From Aegilops tauschii subsp. strangulata (taxonomy: Eukaryota; Streptophyta; Magnoliopsida; Poales; Poaceae): a stretch of DNA of 64,000 bases. The notes beneath the pieces are model-generated. The model did no database searches. It was not told the origin of the DNA and worked only from the letters and a program-made list of their open reading frames with translations. The translations under genes and the position numbers were made by a program. How positions within the stretch are numbered: position 1 is the first letter of the stretch; each line of letters starts with the position of its first letter. Where the stretch lies: assembly GCF_002575655.3 (NCBI RefSeq), contig NC_053037.3, positions 327,325,294 through 327,389,293 of the forward strand. Reading direction: 5' to 3'. This document shows positions 10,582 through 23,165 of the stretch, piece by piece.

Positions 10582-12117
10582 GGGCCCCAATAGTCAGGTG
10601 AGGGGGACAGGGAGAAGGGAACAGAGGATGGCGCGGCTTCGCCGGAGTGCACGCCGGTGGCGAGGGCTCCTCGGCCAAAATGAGAGGGAGGGATCGAGAT
10701 AGGAGACGGAAGCGCACCTGCCCGTACCCGTAGAGTAGCTAGGGGTGGTTGGACGGTGTCAGAATCGTCCTCTCTAGCGGAGACAGGAAGCAGAGCTCGC
10801 CAGAGACGAATACGACTGCGAGCAGAGGCGACTCCAGAGGCTCCAACCAGGCGGGACGGCACCACCGCAGAGTGGCGGAGGCCCTGGAAGGGTTGCTCAG
10901 GCCTGGGAGGGGCTGGAGCTACCGCGACGACCCGAGGGGATCGCCGGTGAGCTCGAGCTCGGGGAGGGCGGCCCGCGGCCTGCCCGGCCGGGCTACGGCA
11001 ATCTACGAGGTTGTGGGGTGTGTGGGAGTGGAGGATGGTGCTCGAGGAGGCTTGGGATGGCTCCTTTTATAGGCGAGCATCGAGGGGGGTTTCGGTCTCC
11101 GCCGGTGACACCTGGATACGGCGCCCGGCGACGACCGGCGTCAGTGAGAGGGGGAGAAGGCGACGCAACTCACGCGGGGACCGTGGGCGAACGGGGACGA
11201 GCACAGTGCAGAGCGCACTGTTGCGTTGGCCAGACCGCGCCCGTGCTCGCTGCGGCGAGCTCCGGCGTCGGTGAGTGCCAGGGGAGAGTTAAGTGGGTTT
11301 GGACGAAGATGGTGGCGAGGTTTGGCACGCTTTGGCAGTTGGGGAAGCGAGCACGCGTGAAACAGAGCGCTCGGCGGCACTCAGAGCGCGTCGACACGCA
11401 GGCTGGCATCGTGTACACGCGTGGTCACCACGTGAACTTTGCCCTCAGGCCGACCTACGTCCAAATTTCATGTCTGGCTTTTTGTTCGTGGTAGTTTTGA
11501 AGATTACCACGCTTTGGTTTGGACCCAGACGCAGTAGAAAAGAATTCACAAGCCAAGTAAGTTTCTGATCAGTAACTTTGAGAGGTTACTGAGGTCAAAT
11601 GGCTGGGAGTTGGGAGCTGGGCTTTGGAGGCTAGCAATCATCTACTAAGGTAATGATGCACAAGAGAAATCAGCCACATTGGAGCAAGTAAAATGGTAGT
11701 TGTTGTAGAAACCACCATTTCTATCTAGAACAAAAAATATTTTCTGTAGCAAAAATATTCCAAAAAGTGATGAAATATTTTTGCCCAGGAAGGTGCCCTA
11801 GGGTTCAAAGAATATTTGTGAATTTTGTCAGATTTTTGTGGGCAAGAAAAATTGGGGTTGCTGTAGAGCACATTAAGCTAGTTAGGGTTTAAGAGAGGGA
11901 AATGAATATTTTTCATTTAAGAAAAATATTCCAAATATTATTTTGGGTAGAACCAGAGAGGGAATGATGATTAGAGAGGGAAATGAGGCACTTGGGTGAA
12001 AGCCAAGGGTACCCAAGTGTTTAAGTCCATATGGAAAGATTCAAAAAACCCCAAGTTTCAAAATCAATCCAAATGAAAATCAGGCAAATAAAGGAGGGCA
12101 AAAACCAGGCTGTCACA
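10582..12117 (-). repeat. Partial 3' LTR of the Tekay-type element
   Basis: This segment is collinear with 19709-21229 of the intact 5' LTR. Differences are scattered substitutions, a roughly 40-60-bp stretch near 11790-11815 missing from the other copy, and a roughly 21-bp stretch near 20331 missing here. On the minus strand it starts TGTGACAGCC. The half near 10600-11450 is very GC-rich and produces long chance open frames on both strands, none of them a gene. A minus-strand TATA box (TATAAAAGG) lies at 11063-11071. Confidence 0.85.
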
Positions 12118-12131
12118 AACCTCCCCCACTT
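12118..12131 (-). promoter_or_regulatory. Polypurine tract of the Tekay-type element
   Basis: On the minus strand AAGTGGGGGAGGTT abuts the TGTGACAG start of the 3' LTR, the standard primer for plus-strand synthesis. Confidence 0.85.
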
Positions 12132-15100
12132 AGAATGAATCTCGTCCTCGAGATTCGGTTGCTTGGGAAAACCATTCTGGATAATGTGCCCTTAGAAATT
12201 CTTCTCGTTGCCACGTTGATTCTGACTCCGTGTAATGCATGAACCTTGTAGAACTTCCTTACTTTACTACGAGTGACCCTTTTCATCTGATCCAAAATTT
12301 TAACCGGTCTCTCTTCATATGTTAAGTCCTTTGCCAATTCTATTTCAGTCATAGCAGTCTTTTTCTCAGGCGGTGATATGCATCGCCTCAACTGTGAAAC
12401 ATGAAACACGTTGTGCATGTCTGACAATTCAGGGGGTAGTTCCAACTGATATGCAACAGTACCCACTCGGGACATAACTGGAAATGGACCAATAAATCTG
12501 GGTGACAACTTCCAACGAGTCTGGAATCTCTTGACTCCTTTCATAGGAGTGACTCGGAGGTATACACGTTCTCCAGGTTCAAAACTGATCTGTCGGTGCT
12601 TTGCATCATAATAACTCTTCTGTCGAGATTTGGCCAATTGCAATCTGTCCCTGATTTCCCTAACTTGTTTCTCAGCTTCCATCATGAGATCTGTTCCGAA
12701 AATACGGCTATCTCCAGTTTGAGACCAATTTAAAGGAGTGCGGCACTTACGGCCATACAAAGCCTCATACGGTGACATCTTTAGACTGGTCTGGAAGCTG
12801 TTGTTATAAGAGAACTCGGCATACGACAGACAGTCTTCCCATTTAGCTCCTTGGGCGAAAGCACAGGCTCGCAACATATCTTCGAGTATTTGGTTTATCC
12901 GCTCTGTCTGTCCATTAGTCTAAGGATGATAAGCGGTACTGTATTTCAATGTTGTCCCCAAGGCTTGATGGAGCCGTGACCAAAAAGCGGAGGTAAAAAG
13001 TGAACCTCGGTCAGAAGTGATGGTTCGGGGTACTCCATGCAGACTGACAATCCTGGATACATACAGCTGTGCAAGTTGATCCGCTCGATATGTGGTTCGG
13101 ATCAAGATAAAGTGAGCAACCTTGGTTAAGGTGTCCACTATGACCCAGATTGCATCATTGCCTCGCTGAGTCTTGGGTAGTCCTGTGATGAAATCCATGC
13201 AGACATCATCCCATTTCCATTGTGAGACTGGCAACGGTTGGAGAAGTCCGGCTGGCTTCTGATGCTCCGCCTTTACCTTGTTACATATGTCGCAACAAGC
13301 CACAAAATAGGCAATGTCTTTCTTCATTCCATCCCACCAGAATACTTGTCGAAGATCTTCATACATTTTTGTACCTCCAGGGTGGATAGAATATGAAGAT
13401 TCGTGTGCTTCTGACAGGATTTTCTGCTTTAAATTCGCCTGATTTGGTACACAAATTCTTACACGGAATCGGAGGGTACCAAATTGATCCTTTGAGAAAT
13501 CTGAAGTCTGTCCTGCTACCATATTCTTGGCATGTTTTTGCAGGACGGTGTGAGCTGGCTGGGCCTTGCGGATCTCTTCCTCCAGTGTGGGTGCAACTGC
13601 CAAAATATTAGCAAGGCCAGCATCAACTATGACCAGGTTGAGCTAAGAAATCTCCTCTTGGAGTTCAGGAGGCAAGGATTTCAATATGGCATTTAGGCTG
13701 ACAGGCTTTCGACTGAGTGCATCGGCAACCATGTTGGCCTTACCCGGGTGGTAATTTATTCCAAGATCATAATCCTTGACCAACTCAAGCCATCTTCGTT
13801 GATGGAGATTTAAATCTGGCTGAGTAAATATATACTTGAGACTTTTGTGATCGGTAAAAATTTGGCACCTCTTCCCGATGAGGTAATTTCTCCAAATTTT
13901 TAGAGCATGAACCACTGCGGCCAATTCCAGATCATGAGTGGGATAATTTCCCTCGTGGGGTCGTAGCCGTCGTGATGCATAGGCTACTACCTTGCCGTCT
14001 TGCATAAGTACGCATCCCAGACATTGTCTGGAGGCGTCGCAGTACACATCTAAACTGCGGTAGATATCTGGAAGAGTTAACACAGGTGCGGTTGTCAGCC
14101 GTATCTTTAGCTCATTAAAACTTTTCTCGCAGGCCTCAGTCCATTCAAACTTCTTATCCTTTTTGAGCAGCTCCACCATGGGTTTAGCAATCTTGGAAAA
14201 CCCTTCAATGAAACGACGATAATATCCGCCTAATCCAAGAAAACTCCGGATCTGAGATACGGTTGTGGGCAGCAACCAATCGAGCACATCCTTTACTTTG
14301 CTCGGGTCCACGGCTATACCTTCGGCGGATAACACATGTCCAAGAAATCCAACTCGCTTGAGCCAAAACTCGCATTTACTGAATTTGGCGTATAGCTGAT
14401 GGTCGCAAAGTCGTTGTAACACTGCTCAGAGGTGTTCTTTGTGATCTTCTTCACTTCTTGAGTAAATAAGTATGTCATCTATGAAGACTACCACGAGCTT
14501 ATCGAGGAAGTCCATGAATACTTTGTTCATCATGTGCATGAAGAAGGCAGGTGCGTTGGTGAGACCAAAGGACATAACTGTATATTCATAAAGACCATAT
14601 CGAGTAGTGAATGCGGTCTTAGGAATATCTTCCTTTTTAATCTTGAGTTGATGATATCCTGTCCTTAGATCAATCTTGGAGAATACTTTGGCCCCACTGA
14701 GCTGATCAAACAAGTCATCAATCCTTGGCAGCAGATATTTATTTTTGATGGTGACCTCGTTTAGCTGACGGTAATCCACACACATGCGGAGGCTGCCATC
14801 CTTTTTGTCCACAAAGATAGCAGGTGATCCCCATGGTGAAGAGCTGGGACGGATATATCCTTTCTGGAGCATTTCATCAAGCTGTTTCTTTAGATCCACT
14901 ATTTCTGATGAGGGCATCTGGTAATACTTGTATAACGGTGCGGTTCCGGGCACAAGATCTATTGCAAACTCAAGCTCTCAATCTGGTGGCATGCCTGGCA
15001 GCTCTTCTGGAAATACATCAGGAAACTCACTGACCACAGGAATTAATTCCAATTCAGCCACAGCGGTGAAGGCCATTTCTTTCTTGGGTATGCTTCTGCG

Positions 15101-15865
15101 AGCATAAAATTTGGTAGTCTGCCCCTTCAGACTGGTCAAAGTGACTTCTCGGGTCACGCAATTTATGCATACTTGATATTGAGTCAGCCAATTCATACCC
15201 AAGATAACATCCAACTTAGCAGACTCAATGATTATCAAATAAGTTGGAAAACAGACTCCGTTGATATTAATTTCTAGATTACGACAGACCAGATTGCTCC
15301 TGATTAATGATCCCGGGGTTTGTACCAGCATATTCTTGCCCAAAAGCGAACAAGGAAATTTGTTTTGGGCAACAAAACTCCGAGAAATAAAAGAGTGGGA
15401 AGCCCCAGAGTCAAATAAAATTATTGCAGGTATGTTATTAACAGAAAACATACCAATGACGACTTCGGAGTTCTCTTGGGCTTCATCGGCGGAGAGGTGA
15501 TGAATGTGCCCAGTGATGTTTTGCTGGTTCGGGCATGACTCCATAAAGTTGACTTGTGGCCTGACTAGAGCATTTGCCTTGCTGTTCTTGGGACATTGTC
15601 TGGCATAATGTCCGGTTTTCCCACAACTGAAGCAAGCATTGATGCGCTGATGCTCCTCGTGCACTGGGTTGGGCACGACATTCTTGACTTGGTTGGTGGT
15701 CTTGTTAACATTCTGTTGCCAATTGGGCTTGTATTCCAACCTGAGTCTGCTGCCAGGTACGAGCCTTTTGCACTGGTTGCCCATCTTTCTTTGGCTCAAA
15801 CTTGCGCTTGTGGTCGTTGTTAGCAGGCCTATTATCTGAGACAAGCTTGTGTTGCCTTTCAGCAA
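12132..15865 (-). pseudogene. Gypsy pol (protease, reverse transcriptase, RNase H, integrase, chromodomain remnant), broken
   Basis: One reading frame on the minus strand carries a gag CCHC knuckle (CFSCGKTGHYARQCP), aspartic protease (LFDSGASHSFI), reverse transcriptase with FIDDILIYS, RNase H ([17 protein letters not shown]), integrase with a zinc region (HPGGTKMYEDL, CDICNKVK), core D-D motifs (MDFITGLP, TSDRGSLF) and a C-terminal GERVYLRVTP segment. Four in-frame stops interrupt it near 14975, 14424, 13640 and 12918, each explicable by one C-to-T change in an Arg or Gln codon. A frameshift near 12240 moves the chromodomain tail to another frame. The protein's original end is close to the polypurine tract. 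Confidence 0.92.
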
Positions 15866-16595
15866 TGAAAGCCTTGTTCACCAGAGTTTGGAAATCTGGG
15901 AAATCAAACACACTGAGAGTTCATCGAAGTTGCGGGTTTAACCCACCAAGAAATCTGTCAATCTTTCTTTCTTCAGTGGCCACGTCATATAGGGAGTAAC
16001 GTGACAGATGATTGAATTTTTGCAAATATTCACCCACAGACTGATTTCCTTGGAGGAGCGCGAGAAATTCACGCTACTTAGTCTTCATAATTCCCATAGG
16101 GATATGATATTTCCGGAACTGATCCTTGAATTTTGACCAGGTGATTTCTTCATCAGCAGGCCACATGGCTCTTATATTTTCCCACCATATGGCAGCAGCG
16201 CCTTCAAGATAATGAGTTGCAAATGGAACTTTAACATTTTCTTCAGTACGAGCAATCTCAAGTTTCCTCTCAATAGTTCGCAACCAATCGTCTGCATCCA
16301 AGGGGTCTATAACCTGACTGAAACTGGGAGGCTTGGTCCTTTGAAAATCTGACAGCTTGGAGTGACCGTTCTGATTTCCATTCTGCCCAACCACAGCTCG
16401 CACACTTCTTAAAATTTCAATCAGATCATTATTCCGTCTTTCCTCAAACATACGCAAAATTTGCTCGATGGAGGGCGGATTTGGCAGTGGAGGCGGTGGT
16501 GGAACGTACGGCTCGAGGGAGTGTCCTGTCTGTCGTGCGGAACGACGAACATGGGTACCCTCGCGAACATTGCTACTGCTACCTCCCCGCGGCAT
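15705..16595 (-). pseudogene. Gypsy gag, broken
   Basis: The start is best placed at ATG 16595 (MPRGGSSSNVREG). A retrotransposon gag domain follows, with DPLDADDWLRTIERKL and ATHYLEGAAAIWWEN, the standard plant gypsy gag signature, then WSKFKDQFRKYHIP. TAG near 16074 breaks the domain. The remainder (EERKIDRFLGGLNPQLR) continues in the same frame after further stops, then shifts into the pol frame near 15800, where the zinc knuckle sits. It would form the virus-like particle in a functional element. Confidence 0.88.
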
Positions 16596-16865
16596 CCTAT
16601 AGTGATTTTTCCCAAGACAACGCAACCAAGATGAGAAACATTCAAAATAAATTGGGGAAAAGCCAGCAACAAAAGCCCGAGAAAAACCGAAATGATGAAG
16701 GAAATACGGCGAATAAAAGAGAGTTCCAACATAATTATACATAGACTCATACATGAAAGATAACCAACATGCCAGGTTCAACTACTCTCATACAGGAAAC
16801 GAAACATCATGACTCGTACGACTACACTCGGACACCCTCCTGACGACTGTAGATACTCAGAGGCT

Positions 16866-17651
16866 CTACTGCTCTGCTGGTGCTGCGGGGTCCTCTCCTG
16901 AAGTGGACTCGGATCCTGAACTGACGAGGTTAACTGAGACCTCCGGGTTAAAGGTAACACGACGGCGCTGCCTCGAGGGCTCTCCCTTAGGGGAAGGTGT
17001 AGGGTGAAGCATCGGGGCTACAAGAGTAGTGAGAAGTGAAACCCACTCAGCTAGAGCACTGAGAGGATTCACGGTCGTGGTGCCCGAGCTACTCGGAGGA
17101 GTAACCGATGAAACAGGAGAGCTAGAACTAAATGGGATATAAGGAGTAAATCCCAGGGAGGATGGAGTAGTGGCAGATCTAGTAGAGACTAAAGCAGAGG
17201 CTAAAGCAGTACGGGCACGAGTCAGCTCTCGAGCCAGCTCGTGGATCATAAGATAGCTAGCGGTGATATAACGAGCAAGATGGCTAGCAACACTATCGGA
17301 CTCCGGATCAATGATGGGGAAACGGACACGACCATTGTCGTGCAGAGAAGGATAGTAGTAGAAACCTGGGTGGTTCTGCATCCGGACCTCGTTTTAATGA
17401 AGCTCGACAAGGACCTCGAATGCAGCAAACTGGACAGCCTAAGAAGCGGTAGAAGCGTAACCGCTCCGAGAAGTACGAGTGTAAGTGCTGGGATCAAAAC
17501 TTGTGCGCAGAGTAACCACTGCGTGATACTCATACACTGAGTCAGCTAGACGCTCCCGGTACATGCGATAGATTGGATCATCACCAAGGGGGTACAGCCG
17601 ATGCCACACGCTACGAAGTAGATGCGGTGACGTGAACGGCATCAGTTGCAA
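16866..17651 (-). pseudogene. Leader ORFs upstream of gag
   Basis: Two minus-strand open stretches (17651-17439 and 17381-16866) lie between primer site and gag. The first reads like a short folded protein (YRMYRERLADSVYEYHAVV) and the second is Ser/Thr/Pro-rich. They may be one former ORF split by a frameshift near 17400. No family is recognised. Leader ORFs occur in some long gypsy elements, but chance is not excluded. Confidence 0.4.
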
Positions 17652-17828
17652 CTAGCACAGATACGGCACCGGAGCCATCTACACTCACAACCATTAGTAG
17701 GGTAGCATAAAAATAAAACAAGTGCATGCAATGCAACAACCAGCTACCAATGCTACCGGCACTCAAATTAAACTCGTATCTAACGTTCAGTTAACACGTC
17801 AAAGTCTAGCGTGGCCTACAGTTAGCGC

Positions 17829-17841
17829 GGCTCTGATACCA
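17829..17841 (-). promoter_or_regulatory. Primer-binding site, tRNA-Met type
   Basis: On the minus strand TGGTATCAGAGCC begins five bases after the LTR end CCACA. This is the usual initiator-tRNA-Met primer site of plant LTR elements and fixes the LTR boundary at 17847. Confidence 0.9.
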
Positions 17842-17846
17842 AGCGT

Positions 17847-20800
17847 TGTGGCACCCCGGCTCAGAGCGACTGGTTTACCATGCATTGCCAGCCCAGAGAC
17901 CATGTCTTCTGGCAACACACAACATCTTGGTACTGAAAACAACCGCTTTATATTACAACAGGTGTCGAGGCCAAGCGACACACATGGTGCGGTTGAACAA
18001 TATGTACATTATTTAGTGAACATAAAGAGGCCTCGATCATAATAACTACGCGGCAGCAGAACAACATCATAGCGGAAACTCCATAGCACAGGGACACCGA
18101 TGTGGACACGATCTAGACTCGGACAGCACTCCTTTCCAACGGAACTTTCCTGAAATCTGGCATGACACGCCAGGTCAGTACATTGAATGTACTTGCAAGC
18201 TCACAACAAGCATAAACATAATGACAAACAATATCATGATAATTAACCAATTATTAATAATGCAACCATATAGCCAACATGATGTGATCATGCTCTTATG
18301 AGAACAGTCCCTCGGACTGGCTTACCAACGCTGATCGCTCTTGGATCACAAACGTACCAACCTCAAGAACTTAACTATGGATATCTCGTGATCATTCCAG
18401 CGATCACAACCACGACCAATATTTGGTCTCAAACGGTGATCCTTCCGGCGATCACAGCCACGACCAACACTTGGTCTCAGCCAACAAGATGACCTTCCCG
18501 CCATCATCAACAGTGCAAAGTTCATGACTTAGTGTGCAAGATTAATTAAATGTTGACCCATGGTGTGACCTACTTTCGAGGTGTCCGTAACCGTGGACTC
18601 GACTATCGATAGATTAATACACTCTACAGAGGTAGCGCACAGTACCCACACCACGGAACCCATGGCCTCGTACTCCCATTCGGGTGGACCAACGGCATTC
18701 TGATGAAACCCCTCCATTGCCATGACACTCTCTCGGCCACTCCGACTCACTCCCCATCGGGCTAGTCCTGGGTGGCCGCGTGTCTACCAAATAAAGGCCT
18801 TCCATAAAGGCAAATGTGGTTGCACTGGGAAAAACTCGATTCAGTGGCACCATGACCCGGTGAACGATTTATTCAAGTTGAGTTATTGTCAGGTTCAACT
18901 TAAAATGCAAATAACCGGTGTCATAACATGCCATGAAAATGCAACACTAACGTATGCATCACATATCAACGGTAATGACTGAGTCAACTAAATCCACACT
19001 AAGCATAAACATCAACAACTCCTTATACTTCTCTGGTTAGGATTAAACCTCACATTAAACAAAATCTTTTCTCGCAAATTTTATCATTTTTCTCATGCAA
19101 GAAAATAACTCAAATTAATTACTTATATCCATAACCATATTATTTCTCTTATAGCAAAATTTTATTCTAGCTTCTTTACCAACTAAGCTAGCTACAAACT
19201 TTCTGTAGATCAAGCATATTAACTAAAACAAGCACTTAACAAAATATAAATAACATAATAGTTATTTAAATGCATGGATTAAATCATTCATTCAAGTAGG
19301 AAAATCACAAATATTGAAATGGCACCATGAAAATGTTGTTGTGGCTTGCCTTAGTGCAGATGAGCCTCACAAGCCTCCTGGTGATCCTCAAGACAAGCCT
19401 CACCCTCTGAAAATAATTTTAAACACAAGAAGAAAATATCAAGAACCCTTCTGAAAATCACCAGAAAATCTAGACAGCATAGAAAAATCTCATTTTTGGT
19501 GAGCTGCTAGATTTCTTTGCAAAGAACACAATGCAAAAAGAATCAATTCATTTGGACTTATGGTTGAAGAGTTATAGCTGTTTGAAGCTCTCTGGATATA
19601 AATGAAATTTGAATTTAAATAAAACAGACTGGGGGTGACGTCGAAGGCCTAAAGCCCAGGGCGCCACCACTCGTACCGCTTCACGCGCGTACGGAGTGGC
19701 TGACTAGCGGGCCCCGCTAGTTAGGTCAGGTGGAGAGGGAGAAGGGAACAGAGGACGGCGCGGCTTCGCCGGAGCGCACGCCGGTGACGAGGGCTCCTTG
19801 GCCAAAACGAGAGGGTGGGATCAAGAGAGGAGACGGAGACGCACCTGCCCGTACCCATAGAGTAGCTAGGGGAGGTCGGACGGCGTCGGAATCGTCCTCT
19901 CTAGCGGAGACAGGAAGCAGAGCTCGCCGGAGACGAAGACGACGGCGAGCAGAGGCGACTCCAAAGGCTCCAACCGGGCGGGACGACACCACCGCAGAGT
20001 GGCGGAGGCCTGGAAGGGTTGCCTAGGCCTGGGAGGGGCTGGAGCTACCGCGACAACCCGAGGGGATCGCCGGTGAGCTCGAGCTCGGGGACGGCGGCCC
20101 GCGGCCTGCCCGGCCGGGCTACGGCTATCTACGAGGTTGTGGGGTGTGTGGGAGTGGAGGATGGTGCTCGAGGAGGCTGGGGATGGCTCCTTTTATAGGC
20201 GAGCATCGAGGGGGGTTTCGGTCTCCGCCGGTGATACCTGGACACGGCGCCCGGTGACGACCGGCGTCAGTGAGAGGGGAGAAGGCGGCGCAACTTACGC
20301 GGGGACTGTGGGCGAATGGGGATGAGCACAGGATCGAGAGGAAGGCGACGAACACAGTGCAGAGCGCACTGTTGCGTTGGCCGGACCGCGCCCGTGCTCG
20401 CTGCGGCGAGCTCCAGCGTCGGCGAGTGCCAGGGGAGAGTTAACGGGGTTTGGACGAAGATGGTGGTGAGGTTTGGCACGCTTTGGCAGTCGGGGAAGCG
20501 AGCACGCGCGAAACAGAGCGCTCGGCGGCACTCAGAGCGCGTCGACACGCAGGCTGGCATCGTGTACACGCGTGGTCACCGCGTGAACTTTGCCCTCAGG
20601 CCGACCTACGTCCAAAGTTCATGTCTGGCTTGTTGTTCGTGGTAGTTTTGAAGATTACCACACTTTGGTTTGGACCCAGACGGAGTAGAAAAGATTTCAC
20701 AAGCCAAGTAAGTTTCTGATCAGTAACTTCGAGAGGTTACTGAGGTCAGACGGCTGGGATTTGGGAGCTGGCTTTGGAGGCTAGCAATCATCTACTAAAG

Positions 20801-21229
20801 TGATGATGCACAAGAGAAATCATCCACATTGGAGCAAGTAAAATGGTAGTTGCTGTAGAAACCACCATTTCTGTCCAGAACAGAAAATATTTTCTGTAGC
20901 AAAAATATTCCAAAAAGTGATGAAATATTTGTGAATTTTGTCAGATTTTTGTGGGCAAGAAAAATTGTGGTTGCTTTGGAGCACATTGAGCTAGTTCGGG
21001 TTTAAGAGAGGGAAATGAATATTTTTCATTTAAGAAAAATATTCCAAATATTATTTTGGGTAGAACCAGAGATGGAATGTTGATTAGAGAGGGAAATGAG
21101 GCACTTGGGTGAAAGCCAAGGGTACCCAAGTGTTTAAGTCCATATGAAAAGATTCAAAAACCCCAAGTTTCAAAATCAATCCAAATGAAAATCAGGCAAA
21201 TAAAGGAGGGCAAAAACCAGGCTGTCACA
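17847..21229 (-). repeat. Complete 3.4-kb 5' LTR of the Tekay-type element
   Basis: The ends on the minus strand are TGTGACAGCC at 21229 and GGTGCCACA at 17847. Length is 3383 bp, long for a plant gypsy LTR. A GC-rich section (about 19640-20640) holds the promoter with TATAAAAGG at 20189-20197. The portion 17847-19708 is not covered by the partial 3' LTR in this window. Open frames inside it on both strands are compositional and not genes. Confidence 0.88.
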
Positions 21230-22278
21230 ACACACATGTGGTTTTTCAAACAACTTTGGTGCACTGGAGCATGTGCGTGTAGTTCAAATTTTAATTATGC
21301 ACATTAAATGCGCATAAACTCAATTCATGCGTAAAAATGCCAAACGAGCCCGTAATAATTCCAAAATTTAGCACGATACTTATATTTGGTCTAATCTGCC
21401 TGTGTAAAAACATTAAGGCGGGAGAAGGCAGTGTACGTATGTCGTTTCGCACACGGAGGTGGCACGTTCCCTCTCGAAACCACGAGCCTTCTTGACGGAA
21501 GCTCCGGTTTGCAAGAAGCTTACACCAAAGCTTGTCCCAATTCGGACAAGAAATAGAATTAATGTATAAGAAACTCCAAACGAACCCAGAATAATTCCAA
21601 ATTTTAACATGGCGCTCATATAATTCTATGTTGCCTCTGTAAAAAATCAAGGGGGGAGGCAGCGTAAACCGTTTCGCACACAAAGGTGACACGCCCCCCT
21701 CAGGAACCACGAGTCTTCTCGAGAAAAGCTCCGGTTTGCAAGAAGCTTATACCAAAAACTTGTCCGAATGTGGCCAATTTTTTTACCACATCATGTTGGT
21801 GCCATGAAATGACACCATGCCAAGTCTCATGATTTTCAGGCGAGTTTTGAATTTCTAGGAATTTAAAAACCAAGTTTCTCAATTTTCCCGGCCGAGCTAC
21901 GACGCCCAGATGTTTGAATTTCATTCCCATTTCTTGCATGGGACCTATAAATTCAGCCAAAGACACACATTTGATTTTCAACAAACTTCGGTACACTGGA
22001 GATTGTGCTTGTAGTTCAAATTTGAATTATGCACATTAAATGCGCATAAACTCAATTAATGCATAAAAATGCCAAACGAACCTGGAATAATTCCAAAATT
22101 TAGCACGATACTTCTATTTGGTCTAATCTGCCTGTGTAAAAAAATTAAGGCGCGAGAAGGCAGTGTACGTATGTCGTTTCACACACGGAGGTGGCATGTT
22201 CCCTCTCGGAACCACGAGCCTTCTTGGCGGAAGCTCCGGTTTGCAAGAAGCTTACACCAAAGCTTGTCCCAATTCGGC
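21230..22278. repeat. Tandem repeat of about 730 bp with a nested 200-bp subunit
   Basis: The segment starting at 21230 repeats at about 21964, so the period is near 735 bp. Both contain TTATGCACATTAAATGCGCA and continue nearly identically to CCAATTCGG at about 21545 and 22275. A degraded subunit with the same core (CCGGTTTGCAAGAAGCTTA) occurs between them at about 21565-21770. The left unit is cut exactly by the Tekay LTR at 21229/21230. Confidence 0.8.
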
Positions 22279-22282
22279 CAAA

Positions 22283-22784
22283 AAGGCTTAGACCCACTGT
22301 TCGACCCATTTTGCATATGGGGAAATGAGATGTCCCTGAATATCAGTCAAGTCGAAACTCAGAAAGATTGTTAGGATGAAGAAACTTGCGACGAATAACA
22401 GCAAGATCTTTGTTTGCACAATGAAGAAGACATCAGTCAACTATAGGATGGTACCAACTCTTTTACCTTGTTTTTACCCCTTGCGCCATTTCAAAATTTA
22501 CAACAGCGATTTATGCATAGCTTTGTTTTCAGTACTTTTCAAAGCAGTTCACCGATGATTACCTCTCAAACCACCTGCATGGTCAAGAGGCGAGGAAGGT
22601 ATTCATTCAACACCCACGGTACAATATTGAAGTCTTGCTGAAGAGGACGAAGGTTGCGCGGGCAATTATCCATAGCCACTGGCCTAAAGTTGCAAGGACA
22701 TTCAACATCACTGAAGGCTCAATATTTGCCTTCCGCTTCTCCAGTTTCCCAGATGAGATTCATCTGTCTATTTACCGTGTATGA
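22283..22784 (+). pseudogene. B3-like domain gene, C-terminal two exons only
   Basis: Two exon-like blocks match the minus-strand gene at 60030-60548. Block one (about 22283-22450, SKIFVCTMKKTSVNYRM) ends at a GTACCAACT donor. Block two (22533-22784) starts after TTTTCAG and contains DYLSNHLHGQEARKVFIQH, then WPKVARTFNITEGSIFAF, ending IYRV-stop. The pattern of a DNA-contact strand, a 'GW..F...n.l.eGD..F' type segment and a terminal strand resembles the plant B3 DNA-binding fold. Block one has a stop and frameshift (QK-DC-stop near 22374). The N-terminal exon is absent and replaced by the tandem repeat, so this copy is a truncated relic. Confidence 0.65.
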
Positions 22785-23165
22785 TGCTACTTTCCAAAGG
22801 TTTTTGATGCTGCATGTGAAACTTGGTGCTGTTGTGTAATGGCGTAAGTGAGTGCCTAAGCTATCTGATATAATTCGATTATGAAATTCTGGTTGCTTTT
22901 ATACGGATATGAAATATCTGGCATGTTTTATCAGAAATATCAGTTTGATTAGTACATGAATTATCAATAATAGGCTAATTACCCTGCTTATTGGGGTTTT
23001 CTATTGCAAACGGTTACTAAGACAGCACCGTGGGCGATGAACTCAAACAACCCGCACGGTTTCTAGAAAGTAGGCGTGTTCGATCAACTAACAATCAGAC
23101 ACGGCTTCCGGCAGCGAGCTGTTTGCGTTAGGCCACCTTGCACAAATGTTTCCACACAAAGAACT

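Larger units (their letters stand above)
10582..21229 (-). mobile_element. Tekay-type Ty3/gypsy chromovirus, minus strand, 3' LTR cut by the Sirevirus
   Basis: Read on the minus strand the order is 5' LTR (21229-17847), tRNA-Met-like primer site, leader ORFs, gag, protease, reverse transcriptase, RNase H, integrase with a chromodomain-like tail, polypurine tract, and the first 1.5 kb of the 3' LTR (12117-10582). The rest of the 3' LTR lies beyond the Sirevirus, off-window. Integrase after reverse transcriptase is the gypsy order. The tail motif YEERPVKILDQ with a following SESTW-type chromodomain segment in a shifted frame places it among chromoviruses, probably Tekay. The right flank starts ACACA. 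All coding parts carry stops, so it is inactive. Confidence 0.85.

Noticed and set aside
10563..11568. Overlapping open frames of 60-160 codons on both strands
   Set aside because: They fall in the GC-rich part of the Tekay LTR, recur at 19726-20719 with shifted boundaries, and are Arg/Gly/Ala-rich without a domain. Composition explains them.
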